DNA from: Nymphaea colorata
Lineage: Eukaryota; Streptophyta; Magnoliopsida; Nymphaeales; Nymphaeaceae
NCBI RefSeq assembly: GCF_008831285.2
Contig: NC_045138.2
Coordinates: forward strand, 12,724,571 to 12,788,570
DNA: 64,000 nucleotides
Direction of reading: 5' to 3'
This document shows positions 1-13,230 of the stretch, piece by piece. The notes below the pieces were generated by a model. That model was given only the letters and a program-made list of their open reading frames with translations. It was not told where the DNA came from and made no database searches. A program made the translations under genes and the position numbers. The first letter of the stretch is position 1. Each line of letters opens with the position of its first letter.

Positions 1-168
1 CACTCCAGCAGTATTCCTTATTATCTGCATACAATAAACATTCATTTACGCATAAAATGGTAGATGAGAAAGCTACAACTGATATTTGATAAATCTGTCA
101 ACAGAACTCAACATCAGGTTATTCAAGCTCCGTTAACGTGTAAGGTCTCACAAAGTATGGGATCTAGC

Positions 169-205
<37 letters not shown>

Positions 206-2452
206 AGAGAGAGAGAGAGAGTGAAAGAGAGAGAAAGAGCTGCAGCATTCATGTTTCAGGATGATTCTATAAGCTTCATTTCCAAAAGAAAAGCATATGA
301 GACAATGCCAGGATGTCATGAATATCGTGCTTAATCCAAGAAAATTAAAGACATGCAAATGTCACCTAATAAACACAGTTAAAACTATAAACAGCCAATC
401 ATTTCGATTACTATGGTGTTTCCTTGTTTAGTGGCTAACAGCATCTTTCATATGTTCATCAAACTTAAAAAGGAAGGACAAAATATTGGTCAGCTTCAGT
501 TTTTCTTGTATCAGGAGAAGGCATGTAATCAATTAACATAACAGAGTTTCTCAAAAGAAGGCATCAGTTCTGTAAGCCTACAACCTAGATTGAAAGGAGA
601 AAGCTACTTACTAATATTTCTTCATCCAGGTATGATACCATAAACATTCGCTGGAAAGTCCCACCTGAAACACATTAATATGGTCAGCCACAAGTTAATG
701 GCCAGCAGTAATTAGTAAAACATTCCTACACTCCATGTAGCTAACTACAATTCATACGTGGAGATGAAAACAAATTAAACAAGCTATCTCATGATTATTG
801 ACAAGCACAAGTCAAGATTGATTTCTGATCAGTACAAATCCCTCAAAGGCTAGGCGTGTATCCACTTATAAGGACCCCCATGCAAATTTCTAGCTCTCAA
901 GAAAAAAGCTAACATTCTAATCCAGTAAGACTTAGTTGCTAAGGATCTCCAGAATCTCACCAAGAGGAACTTTAAGCCCGTCAGACATGAAGTCCCTTAT
1001 AGGGAGTGGCAACTGCTGAAGTGCACCAAGTGCTTGTTCATATGCACCCTTAATCTGCTCCGGTAGAGCCTCTTCCCGAATGGATGGCCTCTCGATTACT
1101 CCCTCAGTGTACTCTTCACTCATTCTCAATGGCCCTTCCACAGCCAACTTTGTGGTGATAATAAACTTAGTTTCAATCTGCATTTCAAAATTACTTCATT
1201 AGAGGTTCTTCATTTTTCCATCTAACTGTATGCTGATGAAGACACAACATGATGCAAAAACTCTATCAAACTTCTTGTGGTTAAATATAAACCAAATGAA
1301 AGGTTTTGAGATTTTTAATATGCTACTTACAGCCGTATTCTAGATGTTTTTTGATAAACAGTGGTTACAAGCTTATGCAATCAAAATCCACCTGCAAGAT
1401 ATTTCATCTTTAGCACAGTGAAGGTTAGAAATGGATCAAGACAGTGTTTGACTAACTACAAATTTAGTGACAACTTGGCTCATCCTTGTTTTTTATTCAT
1501 TACAAAGTATTTTATCTTCACATCCACAAATAAGCATATCATCCTATGTGACTAGATGAAGGTATAATCACCAGCGCTCCTATGATCATTAAAGTTTTCC
1601 CCTTTCAACTGCCTACGAATAGAATCATCAAGGTTCCTACTTCCCGGACATCCTAATAAATTAGTCTCATGCTGGCAGGAGCAATTTAATTCTAGTACAT
1701 GATACGCTTAAGGTGATTTTACAAATAAATACACTTGAATTCCAAATTCATGTTTAATGCAGACATTGATGAGCATTAGATGATGATAATGATAACTTAT
1801 GATGAGACAAATTTTTTTATGATTTACTGGTGTGACCTAAGGGAAAGGTTCAAAATGAACATGTGATTTTAGATTAGAACCTTTCAGCCAGATGATTACC
1901 GAGTTAAAAAGTTGTAGACTTGCAGTAGCTTTGGCATAGCTGTCCTTGATAAGCACATCTAATCCCAACAACTTTGCAACAGGTGAAGGAAATCTCCTGG
2001 AAGAAACAATCCACCAGTTCTAATAACTTCCAGAGATTTGTGTAAAATCAATGCCTATTTTCCAGCTATTGACATGCATTTTGCAATATATGAGACATTT
2101 CTCAGGTACAAAAAAGGCAATTTATGGGAAAAAAATAAATAAATATGGACCCATCATGATAATGCATTACCAAATAAGACTTCTAATCCTTGAGATGACA
2201 TTGGAACCAATATGACTATGATGATAATGCATTTCCAAGTAAGACTTCTAATCCTTGAGATATCATATTTGGAACCAATACAATTATGCATGGAAAACAT
2301 TACTTTAAACCAGATAACATGACAATAACATCTGGTAGTGATGCCATTGCTATCAAAACCTCATGGGCTCATTATTAAACAGAAAACTTTTCATACATAA
2401 ATGCACATAGATAAACTAATTAAGCAAATAATAGTGCAAGCATGGTTGCACA

Positions 2453-2515
<63 letters not shown>

Positions 2516-3741
2516 AGGTAACTACCAGACCCTCATATAGTAGACTTGATGGGAATTATCTAACCATTGATTCTAAGAAGATTAAACGGTGGAGATAAAG
2601 TTGCAAGTATATAAGCGAAAATATTTTTTTAATAAGATTTGAAATATCCCTCAAAGGAGACAACAGGTTTCATTTAGGAAACTGATTTGTTTACCTCTTC
2701 TTCTTCTTCTTCTTCTTCTTCTTCTTCTTCTTCTTCTTCTTCTTCTTCTCTCTCTCTCTCTCTCTTTTCCTTTGAAGAGTATCTCGGACTCTTGAAAAAC
2801 AGTTTGACTTCTATATTTACAACTTAACTTCCACCATCTGATCTTCTTGGAATCTAAGTCTGATTCCTATCAAAGTATCGTATATGAGGGTCTGGTAGCT
2901 ACTATTTTCCTATGTGTATACACACACACATATATATATGGAACATCCGAACATGGCCAACAAAAAATAGGACCACTGGTGTGGATTAACTTCAACCATC
3001 TTATCTAACTCTATCAGACCCTTACCAAGGCTGTCAGTTCTAAAGGGAGAGTCGAAATGTTTAGTTTTTGAAAAATGATGACATGTTTCTGTTTTCCAAA
3101 TAGTTACTTGCTCGTGCCGATTTGTAAGCTATGTAACATATGCTCAGGTGCAGGTGCAGGTGCAGGTGTGGTAGCTGACTCAGTCAATGTGAGTCAGGTG
3201 TGGCTGAGCTGACCCAACCTTTTATGTTCAAGTTGGGTGCATACCAAACTTGAGTCACAAGTTGGGTGCAGTCAAATTCCACAAAGCCTAAAATTATCCT
3301 TTTATTGAGTTTTATGAAAAAAAAAATATTCAAACCCCCCTTTAGGGTTCAATTTTCACCTCATGCCCTCACATGTTCAACATAAAGATTTTATGCAACA
3401 TATCGCACCTCAGATGCCCCCAAATCTTCACAGATAAGCAGCTCAGCAGACCCCTATCGGATGCTCAGCATGGCTCCTCCAAACCGTGTTCCTTTCTTTT
3501 CACTCTAATATGACTCTAATACCATATCTTATAGAGTTGACAGGAAGAACTCAAGACTTCAGAAGAGAAATCATCATAAGGGCATGGAAGAGTGGACACC
3601 CTCAGGCCCTAGAGTAACACAAAATTCTGGACCAAAATAGCCATGAAAAAAATGCCTATCTACAACAATGGTACATGACTAAGAAGCCAAAAGAGAAAAA
3701 GTGTGGATAAATAAGGCTATGAAATAGTTACAGAACAAATC

Positions 3742-3776
<35 letters not shown>

Positions 3777-4951
3777 ACTCATGAATGAACAATTTTGTAT
3801 TTTTAATATGTATGTCTGTGTAACACCCGCACATACACATGCACCTGTGTGATGTAAAACCATGTTGATCAGATGGTCAAAGTCACTCCACACCAGTCTC
3901 ATATTTGTTAATGCACATATTACATAGGCACAATACATTTTTAGTTATTTATCTATTTACTTGTTCATATACTGAAAATCTTGAACTCCATAAAAGGCTT
4001 ATTTGACACACTGAGCTACTTAGATATTATGACACCTTGAATTCAGACTTCTACACCAAGTCATGACTGTGTAGCATATCAAGACAGCAACTTTCTGGAA
4101 CACCAGTTTTCAGTTTGAGTAATCTTTGCAACAGGAAATGTCAAAGCTGCAAAAGGGGCAAAAAGTCTTCAAAAAATAAAGCAATATAAAAAATAACATT
4201 TAAAAAATTAAAACCTAAGGCCAAAACTTTTACTATATTGCAGCATGAAATTCTGCACTTCCACCATACCACATATAATATGTTTTGAGTTGTACCTTAC
4301 AATTCAACTTGTTCATCTGTAGGAAACCATAAACAGTTTCATGTCTTTCTATTTCTTTATCATCATTTTTTAATTACCAAAGAAAAATTTTGGAATGAAA
4401 TTTCCAGTATTGTACAGAACTGTGGCTGCACAGCCCGAATCTAAATGACTAGGTTTGAACATAGAAATCCAACTCAGACATTCTTCAGATTTGCAGGCCT
4501 GACCCTGTTCACATGCGCCAGTTGGTGTCAAGGACATTATTTATAATAGTCCTTTCAACAAGAAACAAATGGAGCTTCAAACTAAGATATTGATCAACAA
4601 TGTAGCTGTAGGACCAAATTAGTAATACTTCCTGGTGGAAGGCTGCTCATAGGCTCACGAACTAGCATATCAAACATGTCAGATCTATACTGTGAGGAGT
4701 TCTCAAAGTAGCTGTACATAAGAAATCATCAGCTGCTGACCAATGAGACTACTCCATTCAAGAGGGGACCTTGCTACTGGGAGTTCACCTTTTTCCACAA
4801 GTGATAGGAGGACCAAAGAGATATGAAGGTGATGACAGAAAAGTTCAGCGCTCATGCTCTCAACTAATGAAAATATCATTGTTGGGGACTTGCCCTACTT
4901 ATTTTGATTAAGACACTGTGTTATGAAGAGTATAACTTCAATTGAGGACAA

Positions 4952-4988
<37 letters not shown>

Positions 4989-5174
4989 AACCCAGTGCTT
5001 GTGCTTCTCTAGATGTGCGTCTGCATTCAAATAATGGTCAACTCATGTGTTTCGACCTTCTATCCAGCACTAAAATCATGCGACCAAACTATGGTTTCCA
5101 TAGCTTCAATACAACCCCAGTGGGTCAGACCCCCAACCAATTCATGGCCTTGATTGGTATCACAAACCCAACTC

Positions 5175-5239
<65 letters not shown>

Positions 5240-8200
5240 GAGAGAAAGAACTTGTTTGGAGCCCAATTTGATCATTGTAAAAAATAATAAGATCAGATAG
5301 TCTGCTTACTCAAGTAAAATCCTTGCAGCAAATAATCCTGGTGTACCTGCTCCAAACCACTCAAAATTCCACCGCCCTTCCAGGAATGGTGAACTGAAAA
5401 AACAATAGCAGTGTTAGGAATATAGGAATCATAAAACTAAACCATTTCAAGAGTACATAAAATTGCTGGCTCTGTTAACTTCCCTAGAAAAATCAAAATT
5501 TAGTGTTTCGGGAAATCCTCACGTAGTAGGCCGAGGTGTAGGGTTGAGCCGCTCAAGACTAGTAATTCTTTCATTTACATCAATGCGTTGTACATCTGTT
5601 GTCTTTCCAGTAAGCAATGCATCTAAGCCACCAGAATCTTTGAACTGAAATAGTACAAATAAATTAAAAAGCATGAGCAAAACATAATATGTTGAACTGT
5701 AGAAAAGATTGTTGACCAGCGATATCATATTAAGGCAAAACTAAATAACGGCAGGTAAAGAAAATCAATCTACACTGCTTGGCATTATTTATTTTTGAAT
5801 TTAAAGATTTCAAATGCAAGCAGCTTTATACATGCTCCATGTCTTAAAGATCAAGTGTTTTAATTTGGCAAATCAAACAAAAAAACCATTAATCCCGGTT
5901 TAGTAGTACTAGCAAACATATAACATTAGAAAGGTTGACCAGTAAATTTCACTGTACGGAAATATGTCATCAGCTGGTTAGATCCTGAATGGTTTTTGTA
6001 CCAACGCAGATGTAACATACATTGGACAAAGGTGCAGTCACTGCAGCCACCAAGAGGTAGTTAGCAGTCCCTTTCTTGACACAGTCACACAGCGAAAAAC
6101 ACATGATCTCATAAAATGGAAGCCCACTATTCTCTGGTTTGTTAAGCGTAAGTAACTTAAGATGTTCCACTCTGGGCTTCTGCCATTTGAGAAAATCCAA
6201 CCTCCAAATGTTATTCATCTAACACACTAAGTGTAACCTTATGGCATGAGCTGACAGATATAACTCAACCAAATCGATCTTCCGCTATAGATGGTTTTCA
6301 ATGATGCAACATCAAGTCATAATGCCAAAGGTGCATGAACCTATTTGATGGGTGAATTTCTGGAAGTCCTATAAAGGTAAATTTACTTGTTAGGCTATGA
6401 TGGACAAATATCAAGTCCTCATGGGTGTCTTAGCCAGTATCATTTCCAAGTGTCCCAATCGGAGGTACCCAGCTCAACATGTTAAAACGGTAAATCTCAT
6501 TGATGATGAAGTTCCAACATTTAATTTCAGAGGTATATAAATTGATGATATGTTATTATTGTAGCATATATCTCACCATGATAAACTACAAAAAAATATT
6601 TTTTTATCATTTGATGCATATGTAGATGGTAGTCCAATGATAGGCACAAATATTTTTTTAGTCCCATAAGATGTTTATGTATTTATAAACCAAGCATAGA
6701 TATTGTACAAAATCAAGAGCAAACTCATGGCAACGTAACAATTTGAATTAAACATTTCTTCTGTTGTAAGTTTGTAACAGTTCAAGAAGTTTTTCCTTAT
6801 GTTTAAATTTGCACTTGTGATGTTCTAGGTCTGGACGACTCTTTTTATTTTTCTATGCTTAATTTCAGTCATCAAATCCTTATACTACAATGCATGCTAA
6901 ATACTGTGAATATTTTTTTGGTGTTCTAAGGTTTACATTGAACTTCATAATGCGGCAGAGCAATGATCCAACACCAAAATTTGGATATGAGCATGATTTT
7001 CAAGGTCCCTTAGATGTAAGGTTAAATTTATCATATGCAGTAAAATCCTAAAAAATCTGGACAGGCTGTTACAGACAAATTCGTGTACAACTGCTCCAAG
7101 GGCAAATTTAACTCACCAAATGTGTGCAAGAGATATCATCTGTTTTAAGATAAGCAAGAGCTGCAAGAGATATGCATTCAGAGAATAATCTGCACAAATT
7201 ATTATAGAACTTGAAGCTCATTAAGCAGATCAGAGTCATGGATTCACAATGCAAAAGTTGCACAATGCACACATCATAATGATAATAAACTTGAAGATGG
7301 CAAAGTGACTGATTGGTCATTATGACACTTGGATTTATGCTCTATTTAGATGAATGTATTGTCACTATTGTGAATGCACTTTTGAATTTTAAATTAACTG
7401 CTTGGTGACTACTTGAACTAAATGCATGAAATTACCATCTAGACATGACTTACTTTATTGAATTTCCTATTTAATTTGCTCAATAATGACTGATCATACT
7501 TTATATGTCATTTTTTTATTCTTTTACCATCTTTTGTTTTTTCTAAAGGGTTTACGCTTTTGCATCATTTTTTTCCTTTTTTTCTTTTTTGACTTTTTAT
7601 TTTTCAATTTTTATTGGAATTTTTAATTTTAAAAAAAAATTAATCAATCAGATTGAAAAACGATTCTTTATCCAATTCAATTCTCTAATTCACTGGACCA
7701 TTCGATTTTATGATTCAATTCAAAAACTGATTTTGATAACATTAAGGAAAACTGCTTGAAAGTTGGCAGTTTTACAAAAAATGCAACTCCCAATTGTACA
7801 TCTGCTTGAAGGATAAGTACGTGAATAATAGAGCCTCTTAATTCACGTCAAAACAGAAAATGTAACACTCCATCTAATTCATTACAAACATGGGTGTAAA
7901 AGCACTAACGTATAGATAAATGCATGTAGTCGATGTATAAAAATTATAATGCATGTCATGCATTATCAGTCCAACTGGTATGTAGTATGTACTACACCAT
8001 TTTAATGATATGGTACAGATAAGCCATGACTTTGTTGTTGTGTTAGGCAACGTCGTGCTATGAAAGGGGAAAAAAAAGTTCACTAAATATAAGCAAAAGA
8101 TACATCAAATGTAATGAGCAAGAGAGAGATAGAGAGAGAGAGAAAGAACCGGGGCTCTTGATGAATGTATAGGCATCCAAAGAGAATAGGTTTTCTTTTC

Positions 8201-8931
8201 AGGGTGGCTCCCCACGTAATTCGATAGACCAATTTAGCAAGAACCAACGAATGCACATCGGGGATTTAACTCATAATAGATACTCAACACTTTTCCATTA
8301 AAAAGCCAATTTTTCAAATGAAAAGTCGCATGGTCACGAAGATGAGGAAGCAACGAAAAGCCCAATACTCTATAGTTAGAGTAAGAAGGATCTCCACTAA
8401 CAAGAGAAAGCAGTAAATGAGGATCCTGTTTCCTTGATCAATTTATCCTGAGCCTAATTCATCACAACGAGGACTGTCAAATGAGATGAAGGGGATAGAG
8501 GGGAGAACAGACCTTAAAGGGACAAGCGAATGAAGTACCTTCATGAGGAATACCGGAAAAACAATAGATGGTTTCCATCATCCTTTAGATTGAGTACGTA
8601 ATCTTGAGAAGGGAACAAGAAAGGAGTGGAAAGACTAAAGAAGAATGAGACAGAGTAAGAAGAACGAGAGGAAGTATAAGCAGAAACTCACAGCCAATAG
8701 CAGGGACTCTTTAGCGGAAAGCCTCTCCATCTCCTTGGCGTAGGCAGCCGACGCCCCGATAGCCGCCGTCTGTCCTGCAGTTGCTTTCACAACTCCGAGC
8801 CTGCAATTCCTCCTGCTCCGGGTGAAAACCCCATTTGGCGAGGCCCGCCCATTTCCTATACTTTCACGGGAACGACTCACTCCCATCCACATGCATCCGA
8901 ATGCAGTGGTCAGGTCAAGAACAGCAGCCAT
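1..8931 (-). CDS. PAP/fibrillin family plastid protein (3' end outside window)
   Basis: A plastid-lipid-associated protein (fibrillin); the family acts at plastoglobules, thylakoids or stroma. I joined seven exons with GT-AG borders and matching phase: 8692-8931, 5523-5644, 5310-5393, 1900-1996, 961-1177, 612-664 and 1-24 (last one cut by the window edge). They give 279 codons without a stop. Residues 1-50 are rich in Ser/Arg with few acidic residues, as expected of a chloroplast transit peptide. The PAP domain follows: KESLLLAFKDSGG near residue 74, then RIDVNERI, LNPTPRPTT, EGRWNFEWFGAGTPGLFAAR, and VSYLDEEIL near 265. The start is the first ATG of the ORF. Length and motifs suggest the FBN8 or FBN6 subgroup, but I cannot choose from memory, so no symbol is given. 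Family call is strong; subgroup is inference. Confidence 0.85.
25..611 (-). other. Intron 6 of the PAP/fibrillin gene
   Basis: No coding signal. It holds an (AT)n tract (about 174-202) running into a (GA)n tract (about 204-222). The borders are a CAG acceptor at 27-25 and a GT donor at 611-610 on the minus strand. Confidence 0.7.
1178..1899 (-). other. Intron 4 of the PAP/fibrillin gene
   Basis: AT-rich intron with no recognisable feature inside. The exon borders are supported by reading-frame continuity between the motifs LQLFNS and IETKF. Confidence 0.7.
2158..2287. repeat. Tandem duplication, about 65-bp unit, two copies
   Basis: The segment starting GATAATGCAT at 2158 recurs at 2223 with scattered differences; both copies share AAGACTTCTAATCCTTGAGA. 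It is intronic, and I see no function. Confidence 0.75.
2457..2512. repeat. (TA)n microsatellite, left flank of a foldback MITE
   Basis: Uninterrupted TA dinucleotides of about 56 bp, abutting the left arm of the inverted-repeat element. The second copy of that element also abuts a TA tract (15776-15808). Confidence 0.95.
2513..2910. mobile_element. Foldback MITE in a (TA)n microsatellite, copy 1
   Basis: The two arms are inverted copies of each other. The left arm carries GTAACTACCAGACCCTCATA; the reverse complement of the right arm carries GTAGCTACCAGACCCTCATA. Pairing continues inward, with interruptions, through AAGAAGATTA and GGTGGA. The middle holds a (TTC)n/(CT)n tract (about 2697-2764). 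A related copy lies at 15809-16151. Both sit directly against TA repeats, which hides any target duplication. This resembles the Micron-type MITEs of rice that insert in TA microsatellites, but shared ancestry is not shown. No coding capacity. Confidence 0.75.
2697..2764. repeat. (TTC)n then (CT)n microsatellite
   Basis: About 17 TTC units followed by CT units, in the centre of the foldback element. The other copy lacks this expansion. Confidence 0.95.
3742..3776. repeat. (AT)n(CA)n microsatellite
   Basis: Alternating AT, then CA dinucleotides, intronic. Confidence 0.9.
4952..4988. repeat. (CT)n microsatellite
   Basis: CT repeats with one interruption, intronic. Confidence 0.9.
5179..5235. 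repeat. (CA)n(GA)n microsatellite
   Basis: About 15 CA units followed by about 13 GA units, shortly before exon 3 of the PAP/fibrillin gene in genomic order. Confidence 0.95.
5645..8691 (-). other. Intron 1 of the PAP/fibrillin gene (3.0 kb)
   Basis: Joins the transit-peptide exon (ending SLLLA) to the exon beginning FKDSGG. AT-rich; contains only short non-homologous ORFs and a GA-rich tract near 8120-8145. I see no transposon with clear ends. Confidence 0.7.
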
Positions 8932-9200
8932 CAGAGCGAAAGAAAAAAGAGGAACAAATCTCGATTATGTTTCCTGAGCAGGTGGAGGTACAGAGGGCAA
9001 GTAAAGATATTGAACGAAATAACTCTCTTCTTCTTCTTCTTCTTCTTCTTCTTCAGCTCCTCACTTGCGACTTGCACAGATTGTAACCAACTCACTGAGT
9101 GGAGGTTCTGGAACTGTGGACTGTCGTGGCACTTGAGAGAGGGTGGTTGGAGATGCAAAACGAAGCGAAGTCCTCCTCTTTCACACATTATAATGCAATA
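8932..9200 (-). promoter_or_regulatory. Likely 5' UTR/promoter of the PAP/fibrillin gene
   Basis: Sequence just upstream of the start codon. It carries a (TTC)n tract at 9025-9054, which reads (GAA)n in the gene's sense. Purine or CT/GAA tracts are common in plant leaders. I could not fix a TATA box or a transcription start. Confidence 0.4.
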
Positions 9201-10491
9201 TAATGTTCCGCTTTTATCCGAACGGCTGATTTTTTATCTTAAATTAATTGAGTTCGCTAGTTTGTCCTAAATGAATCTAAAAGGAATGAAAACAAACTAA
9301 ACGATGTTTACGTATCCGTCCTCAATTCCTAGGACTACAAGTTTAATTTACTTTCTGTATTAATTTCTAGAGCACCTTTTAGGTATTCTCGTCGTCACAA
9401 ATATAAATCTTCCTACCATCTAGCCCTCCGTTTAGTCACGGCCACTTGTTCTTGTTACAATGCATTTGGTGAACTTGATTAAACATTCCATCCAGAGGCA
9501 AGATATATATATATATATATATAGAACCACAAGGCCTAAACACAAAGAAAAAGAAAGTTCTCTCTGTCTCTTTACGCATAGAAATGTAAACAAAGAAATT
9601 ATTCCACATTTTACACCAACATATTAGTTGTTGCTGCTCCCCAGTGCATGAAGAAACTCTAAAAATGAATTGGTATGACGCATTCGTTTGATTTGAAAAG
9701 AAAGCAGGAATTAAAACAACCTTTAACAAAGAAAAAATGTGATACAAGAAACAATAATGTGATTAGATGCCTTGGCATCATAATAACAAAAACAGAAAGG
9801 TGATAAATTGGTCCACAAAGAAGCGGCTTATGAAAAAAACAAAAAATAAACAGAATCAGTTGCTTTGTGTATGTCATTAATGTCAGTTAACTGGATGTTT
9901 TGTTAGAAATTTTGAACCAGGAAATGATAAAAAGTCTAGCAGATGAGGGACAAGGCTAACAATGAGAGCACACATTTTAGGTGGATCTCAGATTTCTAGC
10001 TCCTTAATAGGGAGCAAATTCAAATAATAATAATAATAAGTCATCTAAAACGAAGATATTAGAGAATTCAACTTCTTACTAGGACACTAAAAGAAAGAGT
10101 AGAAATCAGGAGAAACTCAACACGTAAAAAAATAAATGAACATGAAGTACTATATGAGCATTCAAATTACAAGAAACAAATCTGAAGAAGAAACCTGCGG
10201 ACTATTTCAGAACGTTGTAAAATCTTATTGTTTGCTTGAAGAAGAAAGTTGTGAAAAACAATCAGAAACATCTCGCTCAAAATACTAGCGAGCCAGAGAC
10301 TCGTGATTGTTGGCTTTGATGAGTTTTTACGTGTGGCTTCAAGCAAGCTTTCCCTGTTCATATTATTACATTTCAAACGTTAGCAACTAAATTGGACAAA
10401 GAAATCCTGAATGAAAGTTTTATACCTACCAAAATCCAAGCAACAAAATTTTAAATCCGGAGAGTCCGTCGGCAAGGGGAGGTGCCGGCCG

Positions 10492-10623
<132 letters not shown>

Positions 10624-11084
10624 CATTAGCGATGGTTTATGATGACTTTAACAACAATTTATGGTCTTTTATTGGCAAACTTTTAAATTTTAGTTATTCG
10701 GCAACTATTCGGCACCACATATTGATTTTTTTTTATATATAATACAGGTTTGTGTTAAAATATCTAGTTATGAGGATGCGGCCAATTTCTTGTTGGTCAA
10801 CTATATGAATTGTAATTTGGCCAGTTGAATAACCTTCAAATTGATAGGCATGTTTGCTGTGATCGGGTCCTCCACCTTCATTCTGACGATTATGTACAAG
10901 TATATAAAGGAAGAGAATTTCCTATAACTGCCATGGTCAGCAAATCAAGAACGCCTTCTTTTACTTGCCATTTTCCGATTGACTCATTCTTTCTTTTAAA
11001 GTACCAACATATGTTATACCTTAGGCCCCAAACACGTGGTTGTGTTAGGGCTGAAACTGAAACAAATATTTTTATGCACACGAG

Positions 11085-11525
11085 CCAAGTCGAACCCAAT
11101 TCCAACTCGATCTGACTCGACTAAAAAAACTCAAGCACGAACTTGACTAGAAGTCGAGCTCGAACTGGACTCGACAATACTACATTGAGCTCAAACTCGA
11201 GTTGAGCTGGATAAAACGTCGACAATACAACTTTGAGCTCAAATTCACCTTGTTTAACTTGTTCAATTAAGCATGTTTCATTTCTTTTACTCGTTAACTC
11301 GTTTAGTTGTTACTGGTTTAACTCTTTTCTCATTATAATTCAACATTCATTTCATCATCGAGTCAAGTGGAGTTTAAACTAGTCAAGTTATAAAACTAGA
11401 ACTCAACTTGTTTAACGTTTCAACTATACATTTGAACTTGAGTTTGACCTGTTTATCAGCGTGTTGAGTTCGAGATGAATTTTGATGAGCAAGTTCAAGT
11501 CAAGCTCGTGCGGGCTCTACTCGTT
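11085..11525. mobile_element. GAGCTC-rich dispersed repeat, hAT-MITE-like
   Basis: Dense ACTCGA, GAGCTC and AACTCG motifs, like the bodies of the elements at 13239, 22741 and 48329. GCACACGAGCC near the left end is roughly inverted to GGCTCTACTCGTTGTGC near the right end. I found no convincing target duplication, so the ends are approximate. Confidence 0.5.
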
Positions 11526-12129
11526 GTGCAGACCCTTCTTATATGGACAAAGTGAAAATTTGGAAAAAATAATGTTGTTATAAAAAAAAAATGAAAATAC
11601 GCCTCTAATAAAATGGTGGAATATCTTGCTTCATCACCTAACATGGAAGCCGGCCACTTTAGAATACAAACACATTCATCTTTGCCTTAGTACACCGGAT
11701 TCACTAAAATGACTTATTTACTTATGTACAAAATGAAACAATTGTTTTTTTTAAAGCTAGTATTAAATGAAGTGTTGAGTCAAATTAAGAAAACCTAATG
11801 ATTCAATCAAGCGGTAAATGAAAATTAGAATTAGAATTATTTGTGAGCAAATGAAACAAGATATTAAAAAATTACAAAAGAAAAAGTTGACGAATTGGGC
11901 AATAACAAATCACTCTTCAAATTTTTAAAGTTAAATTCCTTTCATAATTCTCAAATTGCTGCCTTTAAATGAAAAATGTTAATTGAAAAATGTTATGTAC
12001 AGAAATACCCTTTTCAAACAAATCATCCTAAGAAAAGACCCGATCGACTGTGAGGGTCTCTATGGAGATAACCTAGGGGCAGATAGAAGAGACCACAATG
12101 GTGAGAGAAGTCCAAATAAAAAAAAAAAA

Positions 12130-12222
12130 TTAAAGTTAATTTTAAAATTTTCATTTATCCTATAAAAGAATTTTGAAACTATAATTTGGCCCCCTCATGA
12201 AAAATTCCTACCTCCGTCCCTG
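12130..12222 (-). mobile_element. End of a hAT-like element (fragment)
   Basis: Read on the minus strand it begins CAGGGACGGAGGTAG at 12222, matching TAGGGGCGGAGGTAG at 60044. CAGGG/TAGGG ends fit the hAT-type terminal consensus. The opposite end is not found, and no target duplication could be set. Confidence 0.35.
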
Positions 12223-12439
12223 ATGGCAGATGAAGAATTGGGTGAGAAAGCGGGAGCGTTCATGATGGATCTAAGTCCATAGTGCCTCATATGTGGTGTA
12301 ACAGTTTACAGAGCCATGTTGTTAGTTCTACTGTAAACATTGGTGTTGGGAGGGTATTTGATTGTTTGGCCTTTGGTCACAGATGATTTCTGGTTATTTC
12401 TGATCAGTTGTGAGGATCGGTTGCTTCGACTGAAATTCT

Positions 12440-12780
12440 TTCCTCCGGATTAGAACACAAGGTCAATAGCTTTGTGTCAACCAAAGAGGTTGGTTCAAAG
12501 TTGCTGGGATCCTTCTATGACTATCAGAGACTTCAATGCCCTGCGTGCTTTCTCTCAATTTATATTGGATTTTGGTACTGGGGTGACAGAGGATGTTCAT
12601 AGATATTTTACATGGGCTAATAACAAAAGTGGGAATGAATTGGTGCAGTGTCAATTAGATTGGTAATCAAGGTTGAAGAGACGGGGACTGTTTTGGGCTA
12701 GGTATAGGGTACCTGGCCCAATGCCCACCTTTATTCTCACTACCATGCACGTGATCCTTCTAAAGAAACCAGTGTCCTAG
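12440..12780 (+). pseudogene. LINE ORF2 fragment (endonuclease region), broken
   Basis: Translation gives a short DFNALRAFS-like motif, then FTWANNKSGNE and VQCQLDW, the usual order at the C-terminal side of plant L1-type endonuclease domains (DFN, then TWxNxxxxxxRLDR). Stops and frameshifts interrupt it. Sequence to about 13085 may be more of the same element but is unrecognisable. No reverse transcriptase follows. Confidence 0.55.
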
Positions 12781-13230
12781 AAACAGAAATATTGAAGAAA
12801 ACGGGGAAGATGAAAAGAGATGGAATGAAAGATTGGCAGGACATGAGAAACAGTGCATTAAGGAAATGGTCAAATGATCATCCTCCTCTAGAAAAGCTCT
12901 ACCTTTTGTCTCGCTTGCTCTGTTACTACACTCGAATGACATCATTCAATAGCCGGAGAAATTGCCATGGGAGCAGATGCCGGCAAATGCAGTCGAAGAA
13001 GAAAACAAGCGTTTCTTTGTCAATTTTGAAAAAAATAATGTCTTCCATCCATAGCAGATCTTTGAGAGTTTCATGGAAAAGTTAAGTGCCAATTTGTTGT
13101 GTTTCAATAGGTAAGCGGTTGTTTGTAAAATTTTCTAAATTTATGTGGGACTCTGTCGCTGGATCTGTCTGATCAATCCAGTCAACTGGCACGAGAGCAT
13201 GACAAGGTCTAGGCTGACCAGGCTTGACTG

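Larger units (their letters stand above)
1997..5309 (-). other. Long intron 3 of the PAP/fibrillin gene (3.3 kb)
   Basis: Holds a foldback MITE (about 2513-2910), a 65-bp tandem duplication (units from 2158 and 2223), a CAGGTG short tandem array near 3147-3168, and microsatellites: (TA)n 2457-2512, (AT)n/(CA)n 3742-3776, (CT)n 4952-4988, (CA)n/(GA)n 5179-5235. No ORF here resembles a protein; those running through the microsatellites are artefacts. Confidence 0.65.
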
